From contig JAFWYJ010000049.1 in assembly GCA_017517745.1 (NCBI GenBank), positions 28,084 to 92,083 on the forward strand: DNA of 64,000 nt. The letters are read 5' to 3'. The notes under the pieces are model-generated. The model was not told the origin of the DNA. It did no database searches and saw only the letters and a list, made by a program, of their open reading frames with translations. The translations under genes were made by a program, and so were the position numbers. The DNA comes from Clostridia bacterium (GTDB lineage: Bacteria; Bacillota; Clostridia; Oscillospirales; CAG-272). This document shows, piece by piece, positions 57,517 through 64,000 of the stretch (position 1 is the first letter of the stretch; each line of letters opens with the position of its first letter).

Positions 57517-59544
57517 TTATTCCTCGACAGGAGCAGCTTCCTCTTCAGCGTATTCCTCGGGCATAGCCTCTGCAGCTGCAGCAGCCTCCTCCAGGAGAGA
57601 ACGAATGGACAAGCTGACCTTCTTCTTCTCGTCGTCGATCTCGGTGATGCGAACGTCAACAACCTGACCGATCTCCAAGAGATCTGCCGGCTTTGCGATT
57701 CTCTGCATTGCGATCTGAGAAATGTGGATCAAGCCGTCAACGCCGTCAACGATCTCAGCGAATGCGCCGAAAGGCATCATGCTGACGATCTTGACCGATG
57801 CGATGTCACCAACTGCATACTGAGACTTGAAGATGTTCCAAGGATTGCTCTCCTCGGTCTTGTAGCCCAGAGAAATTCTCTTCTTTTCGGGATCGAAGCT
57901 CTTGACGAACACGGTGATGGTATCGCCAATCGAAACGACCTCTGCGGGAGACTTGATGTGCTTCCAGGAAAGCTCGGTTACGTGAACCATGCCGTCCACG
58001 CCGCCAAGATCGACGAACGCGCCGTAAGAGGTCATGCTCTTGATCTCACCGGTGTAGGTCTTGCCCACTTCAATGCCTGCCCAGAATGCGGCTTCCATCT
58101 CACGGCGAGCCTCGCGCTGAACCACGCGGATCGAACCGATTGCCTTCTTGGGTGCCTTGATCTCGATGATCTTGAACTGCACAACGGTGCCAACGATGCT
58201 TGCCAGATCGCCGTCCTTCGGAACACCGGTCTGAGATGCGGGAACAAACACGCGGTTTGCATCGCAGTAGATCACGACGCCGCCCTTGACAGCCTCTGCT
58301 ACCTTGCCCTCGAGAACGGTCTTGTTCTCGCAAGCGGCAACGATGTTCTGCCAGTTCTTGTCAGCGTCTGCTCTCTTCTTGGAAAGCTCTGCAACGCCTT
58401 CAACGTCACTGACACGGATGACGAAAGCTTCCACCTTGTCACCCTTCTTGAATTGCTCGGTCAACTTGACTGCAGGATCATCCGTGATCTGGTCTGCTTT
58501 GATGTAGCCCGTCACGCCGACGCCGACGTCGAGCTGCAGCTCAGCATCAGACACGTATGTTACGGTACCGATAACGACATCTCCTGTATTTAAAGTTGAG
58601 ACCTCAGCCTCTTCGAGCATTTTTTCGAAATTTTCCTTCATTTCGCTCATGGTTTTATATACCTCCTGTATTTCATCGCTCGGTGTCGATGCACCCGCGA
58701 CGATTCCAATGTTTTGGGCGTCCGAAAGCATGGCGATATCCAATTCCGCCGCATTTGCAATCCAGACGGTTTTGTCGCATTTTTCGCGACAGATTTCATA
58801 CAACTTCGCTGTATTCGAACTTTCACGTCCTCCGATGACGACCATGAAATCACAGCTCGCGGCAAGCTCTGCTGCCTCGGTCTGTCTCAGCTCAGTCACG
58901 TTACATATTGTATCAAAAATAATCGTATTTGTATATAGTTTTTTTATTTTTTGTTGACTTTTTTGCCAATTGACCAAATTTTGAGTCGTTTGAGCTGCCA
59001 AAACAGGAACTTTTTTGGTGATTTTGTCAGTGTCTTGTTGTGAAAGTGCCGATTCCATCTCTTCGGCCGTCGAAAAAACGTATTTTTCCCCGTCAAAACA
59101 ACTCATGATTCCGATGACCTCGGGGTGATTTGCAGCGCCGATCAGAATAAAAAAATGCTCCTCTCCGCTATGCTCGGTCGCAATGCGGTGGATCTTTTTG
59201 ACGTAAGGACAAGTGCAATCCAGCCAACGGAAACAAGGGTTCTCTTGTGAAAGCGTTTCCAGCTTTGCGGTGATCTCTCGCGGGCAGCCGTGTGCGCGCA
59301 CCAGCACCGTGACGGGTGCTTGCTCGCTTGCTTCGGCGGCAAGAGAGTCGATCGCGTCCGCTTCAATGGCATTCACGCCACGGCGGCGGAGAGAGTCATT
59401 GTAGGTTTCGTTGTGGATCAGATGTCCCAACGTAAAAATCCGCTCTCCGCGCTTGGCGTTTTGCAGAGCCTCCTCAAGACAATCGGTCGCGCGCTTGACA
59501 CCAAAGCAAAAGCCGGCGTTTGACGCAACTGTGATCTTTTTCAT
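57517..59544 (-). CDS. ispH: IspH (HMBPP reductase) fused to S1 RNA-binding domains
   Basis: The 675-residue protein joins IspH (about 1-285) to four S1 domains (about 315-650). IspH reduces HMBPP to IPP/DMAPP with a 4Fe-4S cluster; ligand cysteines lie in NAGFCFGVKRA (residue 13), DCTCPYV near 97 and FDTICNVTELRQTEA near 197. S1 blocks begin GDVVIGTVTYVSD, VLEGKVAEAVKGG, GKTYTGEIKSMTSYGAFVDL and GDIASVKIVSMMPFGAFAEI; the last two are the best preserved. The tail is Ala/Glu-rich. This fusion is common in Clostridia and the S1 half resembles ribosomal protein S1. It lies 30 nt after cmk. Confidence 0.95.
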   Translation of the reverse strand: MKKITVASNAGFCFGVKRATDCLEEALQNAKRGERIFTLGHLIHNETYNDSLRRRGVNAIEADAIDSLAAEASEQAPVTVLVRAHGCPREITAKLETLSQENPCFRWLDCTCPYVKKIHRIATEHSGEEHFFILIGAANHPEVIGIMSCFDGEKYVFSTAEEMESALSQQDTDKITKKVPVLAAQTTQNLVNWQKSQQKIKKLYTNTIIFDTICNVTELRQTEAAELAASCDFMVVIGGRESSNTAKLYEICREKCDKTVWIANAAELDIAMLSDAQNIGIVAGASTPSDEIQEVYKTMSEMKENFEKMLEEAEVSTLNTGDVVIGTVTYVSDAELQLDVGVGVTGYIKADQITDDPAVKLTEQFKKGDKVEAFVIRVSDVEGVAELSKKRADADKNWQNIVAACENKTVLEGKVAEAVKGGVVIYCDANRVFVPASQTGVPKDGDLASIVGTVVQFKIIEIKAPKKAIGSIRVVQREARREMEAAFWAGIEVGKTYTGEIKSMTSYGAFVDLGGVDGMVHVTELSWKHIKSPAEVVSIGDTITVFVKSFDPEKKRISLGYKTEESNPWNIFKSQYAVGDIASVKIVSMMPFGAFAEIVDGVDGLIHISQIAMQRIAKPADLLEIGQVVDVRITEIDDEKKKVSLSIRSLLEEAAAAAEAMPEEYAEEEAAPVEE

Positions 59545-59574
59545 CGGGATAGCTTCCTTTCGTTTCAGGTTCGG

Positions 59575-60255
59575 TCATGCTCTTGCAACATTTCCCGCTT
59601 TTTCCAGAATCAGCGCATACAGCTTTTCTGTCGACTCTTCGGGAGTCATCCAGGAATTGTCAAAAACAACGGCATCGGGAGCCGCGACCGCAGGTGCGAT
59701 CTCACGGGTGCTGTCCGCACGGTCACGTGTGATCAGCTCGGAAAGCACGTCCTCATACTTCGCGTCAATCCCCTTTGCCTTCAATTCATCGTAACGGCGC
59801 TTTGCGCGACATTCATCCGAAGCGGTGAGGAAGATTTTGACGTCGGCATCGGGCAGAATGACCGTACCGATGTCGCGGCCGTCCATGATCACGCTGTGTT
59901 TGCGCGCCAGATCGCGTTGGGTATCCAACAGAAACGCGCGCACCGCAGGAATTGCGGAAACCGCCGACGCGTACATCGACATCTCGGGAGTGCGGATGCG
60001 ATCTCCGAGGTTCTCCCCGTTGAGATACACAGCCTGAACACCGTTTTCATATTTCAGTTCCACGCGGATCTCGGGCAGAAGTGCCGAGACGTCCTCTGCG
60101 CTCTTTGGATCGACGTTTTTGGAACGAACGTAATATCCAATCGTACGATAGAGCGCACCGGTATCCACGTAAATGATGCCGAGCCGTGAGGCAAGTGCCT
60201 TTGCGAGCGTGGACTTCCCCGCTCCGCCCGGTCCGTCAATAGCAATTTTGAGCAT
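59575..60255 (-). CDS. cmk: Cytidylate kinase
   Basis: The 226-residue CMP/dCMP kinase has the P-loop IAIDGPGGAGKSTLAKALA near residue 4, YVDTGALYRTIGYYV near 27, the NMP-binding DGRDIGTVILPDADVKIFLT near 125 and LITRDRADSTREIAP. AAAGGAGCAAATCA precedes ATG 60255. cmk next to ispH-rpsA is a conserved order; the plsC gene often lying between them is absent here. Confidence 0.95.
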   Translation of the reverse strand: MLKIAIDGPGGAGKSTLAKALASRLGIIYVDTGALYRTIGYYVRSKNVDPKSAEDVSALLPEIRVELKYENGVQAVYLNGENLGDRIRTPEMSMYASAVSAIPAVRAFLLDTQRDLARKHSVIMDGRDIGTVILPDADVKIFLTASDECRAKRRYDELKAKGIDAKYEDVLSELITRDRADSTREIAPAVAAPDAVVFDNSWMTPEESTEKLYALILEKAGNVARA

Positions 60256-60278
60256 TGATTTGCTCCTTTCAAAAAATC

Positions 60279-61544
60279 TTAGATCCCGCAAGCAGCGGAG
60301 GTACCCGCCAGATATGCGGTGGAAAATGCAATTTGAAGATTGAATCCGCCCGTGTAGGCGTCTACGTCCAAAACCTCTCCGGCGAAATAAAGCCCCGAAA
60401 TCAGCTTGGACTGCATGGTCTTGGGATCGATTTCTTTGACGTGAACGCCTCCGCGCGTGACGATCGCCTCGTTGATCGGACGAAAGCCGATCAGCGGCAC
60501 AGAGAGATCCTTCAGCACGCGAATCATCCTCTCGCGCTCCTCACGCGTGATCGAATGAACCTTTTTGCGACCGTCAATTTCGCACAGATGAACGAAAGGC
60601 GCGATCATTTTTTGCGGCAGAAGATCGTCAAGCGCATTGAGAAAATCGCGGTTACGGTATTTTTCAAAATCCGAAAGGATTCTCGCGTTCAACATTTTTT
60701 CATCCAACGCGGGCTTGAGGTCGATGTGGGCCTCGTATTTTTTCTGATCAATATCTGCCAGATGCGCCGACGCCGATAGGATCAGAGGACCTGTCAGGCC
60801 AAAGTGTGTGAACATCATCTCACCGAAATCGCGATACACAACCTTTTGCGTTGTCTTGTCAACAATGGTCAGCGCGACGTTCTTGAGGGAAAGTCCTTGC
60901 ATCGAGGGACAGAGCCTTCCATCGGCAACCAAAGGAACGAGAGAAGGAGAGATTTTGGTGACGGTATGCCCCACCGATTCGGCAAAGCGATAGCCGTCTC
61001 CGTCCGATCCCGTGGTGGGATAAGATTTTCCTCCCGTGCAAACAATGATCGCATCGGCCTGCAGATCTCCCTCCGAGGTTCTGACACCGTAAGCCACCTG
61101 ACCCTCTACGAGAAGCTCTCTCACCTTTTGATGAAGGATCTTGACGCCAAGGGAACGGCATTTGCGATCCAAAGCCGCAACGATGTCTCCCGCCTTGTCG
61201 GATTGCGGAAACACCCGCTTTCCACGTTCGGTTTTGAGCGGAACCCCCAAGGCTTCAAAAAAAGACTGCGTATCTGCGGTGGAAAACTTGGAAAGCGCGG
61301 TATAAAGAAAGCGCGGGTTTGTCGGAACATTGGAAAGAAACTCGTTGAGATCGCAGTCATTGGTGACGTTGCACCGACCTTTTCCCGTAATCCGCAGTTT
61401 TTTTCCGAGGCGGTCGTTCTTTTCCAGCAAAACGACATCTGCCCCCAATTCCGCGGTCGTGATTGCAGCCATCATTCCGGCGGCACCTCCGCCAACCACG
61501 ATCACGTGACGCGCGTCAGGATTGCTTGGTGTCATAGACGTCAT
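60279..61544 (-). CDS. BaiN/HI0933-family FAD-dependent oxidoreductase
   Basis: The 421-residue flavoprotein has the dinucleotide motif VIVVGGGAAGMMAAITTAE near residue 13, GKGRCNVTNDCDL near 54 and the C-terminal GLYFAGEVLDVDAYTGGFNLQIA near 385, all typical of the HI0933/YtfP/BaiN family. BaiN of gut Clostridia is reported in bile-acid dehydroxylation, but most homologues have no known role, and no bai genes lie here. It overlaps the RpiR gene by 29 nt and precedes cmk. Confidence 0.88.
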   Translation of the reverse strand: MTSMTPSNPDARHVIVVGGGAAGMMAAITTAELGADVVLLEKNDRLGKKLRITGKGRCNVTNDCDLNEFLSNVPTNPRFLYTALSKFSTADTQSFFEALGVPLKTERGKRVFPQSDKAGDIVAALDRKCRSLGVKILHQKVRELLVEGQVAYGVRTSEGDLQADAIIVCTGGKSYPTTGSDGDGYRFAESVGHTVTKISPSLVPLVADGRLCPSMQGLSLKNVALTIVDKTTQKVVYRDFGEMMFTHFGLTGPLILSASAHLADIDQKKYEAHIDLKPALDEKMLNARILSDFEKYRNRDFLNALDDLLPQKMIAPFVHLCEIDGRKKVHSITREERERMIRVLKDLSVPLIGFRPINEAIVTRGGVHVKEIDPKTMQSKLISGLYFAGEVLDVDAYTGGFNLQIAFSTAYLAGTSAACGI

Positions 61545-62379
61545 ATTGCTCCCAAACCTCCTCCAGAATCCGCAAACGCTCGGTCAACTCGTCCTGCTTT
61601 TTGCGCGCGACTGCCACGATCATCGCGTTGATGATGCTCAAAGGCGCAACCAGAGAATCGACGAAGGACGCCATGTCACTCTGTGCGATCAAAAGCTGAG
61701 AAGCATACGCCGCGATCGGAGACTCCGCGCTGTCGGTCAGTGCCACAACGTCGGCGTTCTTGGACCGTGCATATTCAACGGCATTGATGATGCGCTTGGA
61801 ATAACGCGGAAAACTGATGGCGATCATCACGTCGCCATCTCGGATGCGCATGATCTGCTCAAACATCTCGCTTCCCGACGTGGTCTGCACGAATTTGACG
61901 TTATCAAACACCATGCGGAAATTGAAATTCAAAAAGCCCGCCAAAGCCGACGAGGATCGCACGCCGATGATATAGATCGTATTCGCCGCCACGATCCGAT
62001 CGATCGCCTCCTCAAAGGATCTGTGATCGACCTCCTCCGCGGTACGGCGGATCTTTTCGGCATCCGACAACAGCACCTTGTCAAGCACGTTTCCGTCGCC
62101 GATGAGGTTGTTGGTCACCTCAATCCGTTGAAACGAGGTCAAACGGTTTCGGATGATCTCCTGCAAGGAGTGCTGAAAATCGGGATAACCGGTGTAGCCA
62201 AGCTCGGTGGCAAAGCGCACCACGGTCGACTCGGAAACACCAACCAAAGCGCCCAGCTTTGCTGCGGTCAGATACGCCGCTTTTTCATAGTGTGCCAAAA
62301 TATACCCCGCGATCCGTTTCTGCCCCTTGGAGAAAGAGGACATATTTTCTTCGATTCTTTTCAAAAGATCCTGTTTCAT
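61516..62379 (-). CDS. MurR/RpiR-family transcriptional regulator
   Basis: The 287-residue protein has the N-terminal HTH_6 domain (about 1-77: FSKGQKRIAGYILAHYEKAA, VGVSESTVVRFATELGYTG) and a C-terminal SIS sugar-phosphate-binding domain (about 120-260: IYIIGVRSSSALAGFLN; MIAISFPRYSKRIINAVEYA). Such regulators usually respond to a phosphosugar. Downstream genes (BaiN-like, cmk, ispH-S1) are not sugar genes, so its target likely lies elsewhere. Its promoter is at 62439-62467. Confidence 0.9.
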   Translation of the reverse strand: MKQDLLKRIEENMSSFSKGQKRIAGYILAHYEKAAYLTAAKLGALVGVSESTVVRFATELGYTGYPDFQHSLQEIIRNRLTSFQRIEVTNNLIGDGNVLDKVLLSDAEKIRRTAEEVDHRSFEEAIDRIVAANTIYIIGVRSSSALAGFLNFNFRMVFDNVKFVQTTSGSEMFEQIMRIRDGDVMIAISFPRYSKRIINAVEYARSKNADVVALTDSAESPIAAYASQLLIAQSDMASFVDSLVAPLSIINAMIVAVARKKQDELTERLRILEEVWEQYDVYDTKQS

Positions 62380-62438
62380 ATCCTCAAATTCCCCCGCTGT
62401 TTTGAAGCCACACTCAAAGCTTGTCCGCGCGACTCTGT

Positions 62439-62467
62439 ATCATACCAAAAAGCACAAGAAAAATCAA
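62439..62467 (-). promoter_or_regulatory. Promoter of the rpiR-cmk-ispH operon
   Basis: TTGATT (62467-62462), 17-nt spacer, TATGAT (62444-62439) on the minus strand. Confidence 0.7.
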
Positions 62468-62495
62468 CTGTTTTTCTCTGCCAAACAAAATCTGC

Positions 62496-62900
62496 TCAAA
62501 GCAAATGGATTTGCATCTCCGTGTTTCGGCGGACTTCTTTTTTTGCCAAAAAAGCCTTCATTTTTTCGAGTGTTTCGTCGCTGATGACGTGTTCCATCTT
62601 GCAGGCGTCATCGTCGGCGATTTCATCGGAAACACCAAGCTGCTTCAAAAAATCCACAAGCACGTGATGACGCTCCAAAATCTTGGTGGCAAGGAGGCTT
62701 CCCGCCTCGGTCAATTCAATATGTCCCGATTCGTCCACCTCGATGTGTCCGCGTTCCTTCAAAAGTCCCACAGCGCGGCTGACGCTGGGCTTGGTGTAGC
62801 CCGTGCTGCGCACGATATCGATCGCGCGGACCTGCGCCTGGCTTTTCTTGAGAATGAGGATCGTTTCCAAATACATTTCCGCAGATTCGTTGCTTTTCAT
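62496..62900 (-). CDS. MntR/DtxR-family metal-dependent regulator
   Basis: The 134-residue protein has the DtxR winged helix (about 1-70: SAEMYLETILILKKSQAQVR, STGYTKPSVSRAVGLLKERG) and the iron-dependent dimerisation domain (about 75-130: AGSLLATKILERHHVLVDFL, DDACKMEHVISDETL). The short form, without an SH3 domain, is the MntR type that senses Mn2+; His and Glu ligands lie in ILERHHV and KMEHVIS. AAAAAGGAGG precedes the ATG. No transporter gene lies beside it. Confidence 0.92.
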   Translation of the reverse strand: MKSNESAEMYLETILILKKSQAQVRAIDIVRSTGYTKPSVSRAVGLLKERGHIEVDESGHIELTEAGSLLATKILERHHVLVDFLKQLGVSDEIADDDACKMEHVISDETLEKMKAFLAKKEVRRNTEMQIHLL

Positions 62901-62976
62901 GAAAATGACCTCCTTTTTGATATCCTTTATATTATATCATATTATTTCGTTAAAATCAATAGAAATTTGAATGATT

Positions 62977-63010
62977 TTAAAAAAATCTCCGTGCCGATTG
63001 ACACGGAGAT
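62977..63010 (-). terminator. Terminator of mscL
   Basis: ATCTCCGTG (62985-62993) and CACGGAGAT (63002-63010) form a 9-bp stem; T6 follows on the minus strand. Confidence 0.9.
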
Positions 63011-63023
63011 TTTTGATACGTAC

Positions 63024-63665
63024 TTATTTCTTAACAGCCTCGTAAATGTTGCGCAAAAGCTCGGACTGCTCACGGACGTTGGCATAGAACTCGTCGCGAA
63101 TCGCCTTTTCTGCCGCTGCCTTTTCCTCCGCCGCAGCTTTGTCTGCAGCCGCCTTTGCTTCTTCCTCTGCCTTCTTCTTTGCCGCCTCTGCTTCCTGAAT
63201 TGCGATCTGCTTCGCATTCAATCTTCTCTCGGTCTTGCGAATGATGCGAATTGCGGCAAATACGCTGAGCGCGATGATGAAGAAATCAACGATTGCCTGC
63301 AACCAAAGACCGTATTGAATCGAGATCTTGGTAAGCTCCACCGCGCCGGTCTCGGCGTTGAGAACCTCCTCACGCAGGACGTATTCCCATTCGTTGATGC
63401 TCACGCCGCTGGTGAAATAGGTCACAAAAGGCGTGATGATGTTTTTCACCAAGCCGTTGACGATCGCGTTGAACGCTGTGGAAATGACCACTGCAACAGC
63501 GAGGTCGAGCACGTTTCCTTTTGTGATAAACTTCTTGAAGTCGGTAAAGAAGCTGACCTTCTCCTGCTTCATAAGCTCCTTCTGACGCTTCAGAAGAGCC
63601 TTCTTTTCGGCCTTTTCAGCATCTTTGATTTTTTCATCGATGACTTTTTTGTCTTCTTTTCCCAT
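63024..63665 (-). CDS. mscL: Large-conductance mechanosensitive channel MscL, extended
   Basis: The 213-residue protein contains the MscL core: the N-terminal helix and first membrane helix (FKKFITKGNVLDLAVAVVIS, FNAIVNGLVKNIITPF) at about 45-85, a periplasmic loop, and the second membrane helix (IVDFFIIALSVFAAIRII) at about 125-145. MscL is usually 120-150 residues. Here a charged 40-residue N-terminal extension (KKALLKRQKELMKQEK) and an Ala/Glu/Lys-rich C-terminal coiled coil of about 60 residues are added. The pentameric pore relieves osmotic shock. ATG 63665 follows AAGGAG. Confidence 0.9.
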   Translation of the reverse strand: MGKEDKKVIDEKIKDAEKAEKKALLKRQKELMKQEKVSFFTDFKKFITKGNVLDLAVAVVISTAFNAIVNGLVKNIITPFVTYFTSGVSINEWEYVLREEVLNAETGAVELTKISIQYGLWLQAIVDFFIIALSVFAAIRIIRKTERRLNAKQIAIQEAEAAKKKAEEEAKAAADKAAAEEKAAAEKAIRDEFYANVREQSELLRNIYEAVKK

Positions 63666-63695
63666 GATCAAACACTCCTTTTATTTGATGAATAC

Positions 63696-63724
63696 AGAAT
63701 AACACAAAATTCGTCTTTTGTCAA
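63696..63724 (-). promoter_or_regulatory. Promoter of mscL
   Basis: TTGACA (63724-63719), 17-nt spacer, TATTCT (63701-63696), 30 nt before the ATG. Confidence 0.8.
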
Positions 63725-63765
63725 TAGAAAATTTGTTTTTTATCGATTTTACCGCAAAAAGTCAA

Positions 63766-64000
63766 TCAAATATCGTTTCGGCAGATATCTTCAAAGGTCT
63801 CTCGGCGCACAACAAGTCGGTCTTTTCCCTTCTCCAAAAGCACGATCGGAGGACGGGGAATGCGATTGTAATTGGAGGACATGGAGTAGTTATAAGCTCC
63901 CGTGGTCAGGACGGCAACCAGATCGCCACGCGAGACGTCGCTGGGCAACTCTACGTTTTCCTGGATGATGTCACCGCTCTCACAGCATCTGCCGACCACC
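63766..64000 (-). CDS. lysA: Diaminopimelate decarboxylase, C-terminal part
   Basis: The last 78 residues of a LysA-type PLP enzyme run off the window edge. VVGRCCESGDIIQENVELP carries the active-site cysteine region (CESGD), and GDLVAVLTTGAYNYSMSSNYNRIPRPPIVLL matches the alanine racemase C-terminal-like domain with the Tyr that contacts the substrate. It would make lysine from meso-diaminopimelate. The 5' part of the gene lies beyond base 64000. Confidence 0.92.
   Translation of the reverse strand, partial: VVGRCCESGDIIQENVELPSDVSRGDLVAVLTTGAYNYSMSSNYNRIPRPPIVLLEKGKDRLVVRRETFEDICRNDI

Noticed and set aside
60279-61544. Bile-acid dehydroxylation gene
   Set aside because: BaiN likeness is to a broad flavoprotein family and no other bai genes lie in the window.

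Overview
The window looks like a chromosomal segment of an endospore-forming, low-to-mid GC Firmicute of class Clostridia, probably an uncultured gut lineage near Oscillospirales/Christensenellales. The grounds are the Gram-positive DNA polymerase PolC, the sporulation regulator SpoIIID, IreB, the IspH-S1 fusion, the MEP isoprenoid pathway, biotin-dependent Na+ pump genes, and sigma-A promoters that are almost always TTGACA-17-TATAAT. I see no CRISPR array, no intact insertion sequence and no prophage.

Layout. 0-5.3 kb: a TIM-barrel sugar isomerase cut by the window edge, rsmE, a PucR/CdaR-type regulator, an S41 protease, greA and tRNA-Pro(CGG). 5.3-12.2 kb: a looser, apparently accessory stretch. 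It begins with a partial copy of the tRNA 3' half and a perfect 30-bp inverted repeat running into the tRNA, and holds an XRE regulator, a frameshifted small-gene remnant, a very large (R)-2-hydroxyacyl-CoA-dehydratase-activase-type protein, and truncated pieces of plsY and fakA. 12.2-18.9 kb: one minus-strand aromatic amino-acid operon (DAHP synthase, pheA, aroB, an aroE-aroK fusion, aroA, tyrA). A consensus promoter and a short leader ORF rich in Phe and Tyr codons, followed by a terminator and a possible antiterminator, precede it; this is the most interesting regulatory element in the window. 19-32.2 kb: the conserved rpsB-tsf-pyrH-frr-uppS-cdsA-dxr-rseP-ispG-polC cluster, with a structured rpsB leader. 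32.4-40 kb: spoIIID, a divergent SpoU-type methyltransferase, a second XRE/TPR regulator, an M18 aminopeptidase-DUF1846-DUF2974 operon, and a D-2-hydroxyacid dehydrogenase.

40-46.3 kb: ireB-ribF-DD-carboxypeptidase-DUF6472 on the plus strand, converging on a minus-strand phosphatase-ydcF-trkH-trkA operon. 46.4-51.7 kb: a five-gene biotin-dependent, Na+-translocating decarboxylase operon with two different carboxyltransferases and a probable frameshift at the start of the beta subunit. 51.8-57.5 kb: two endonuclease/exonuclease/phosphatase-fold proteins, an SGNH hydrolase, a GyrB/ParE paralogue without its A subunit, and a YbaK-type deacylase. 57.5-64 kb: an RpiR regulator, a BaiN-like flavoprotein, cmk and ispH-S1 in one operon, then an MntR/DtxR regulator, an extended MscL, and the C-terminal end of lysA.

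The genes serve mainly translation (rpsB, tsf, frr, greA, rsmE), envelope and isoprenoid synthesis (uppS, cdsA, dxr, ispG, ispH, DD-carboxypeptidase), aromatic amino acids, and Na+/K+ energetics. Start codons were chosen by Shine-Dalgarno position and, where possible, by promoter position.
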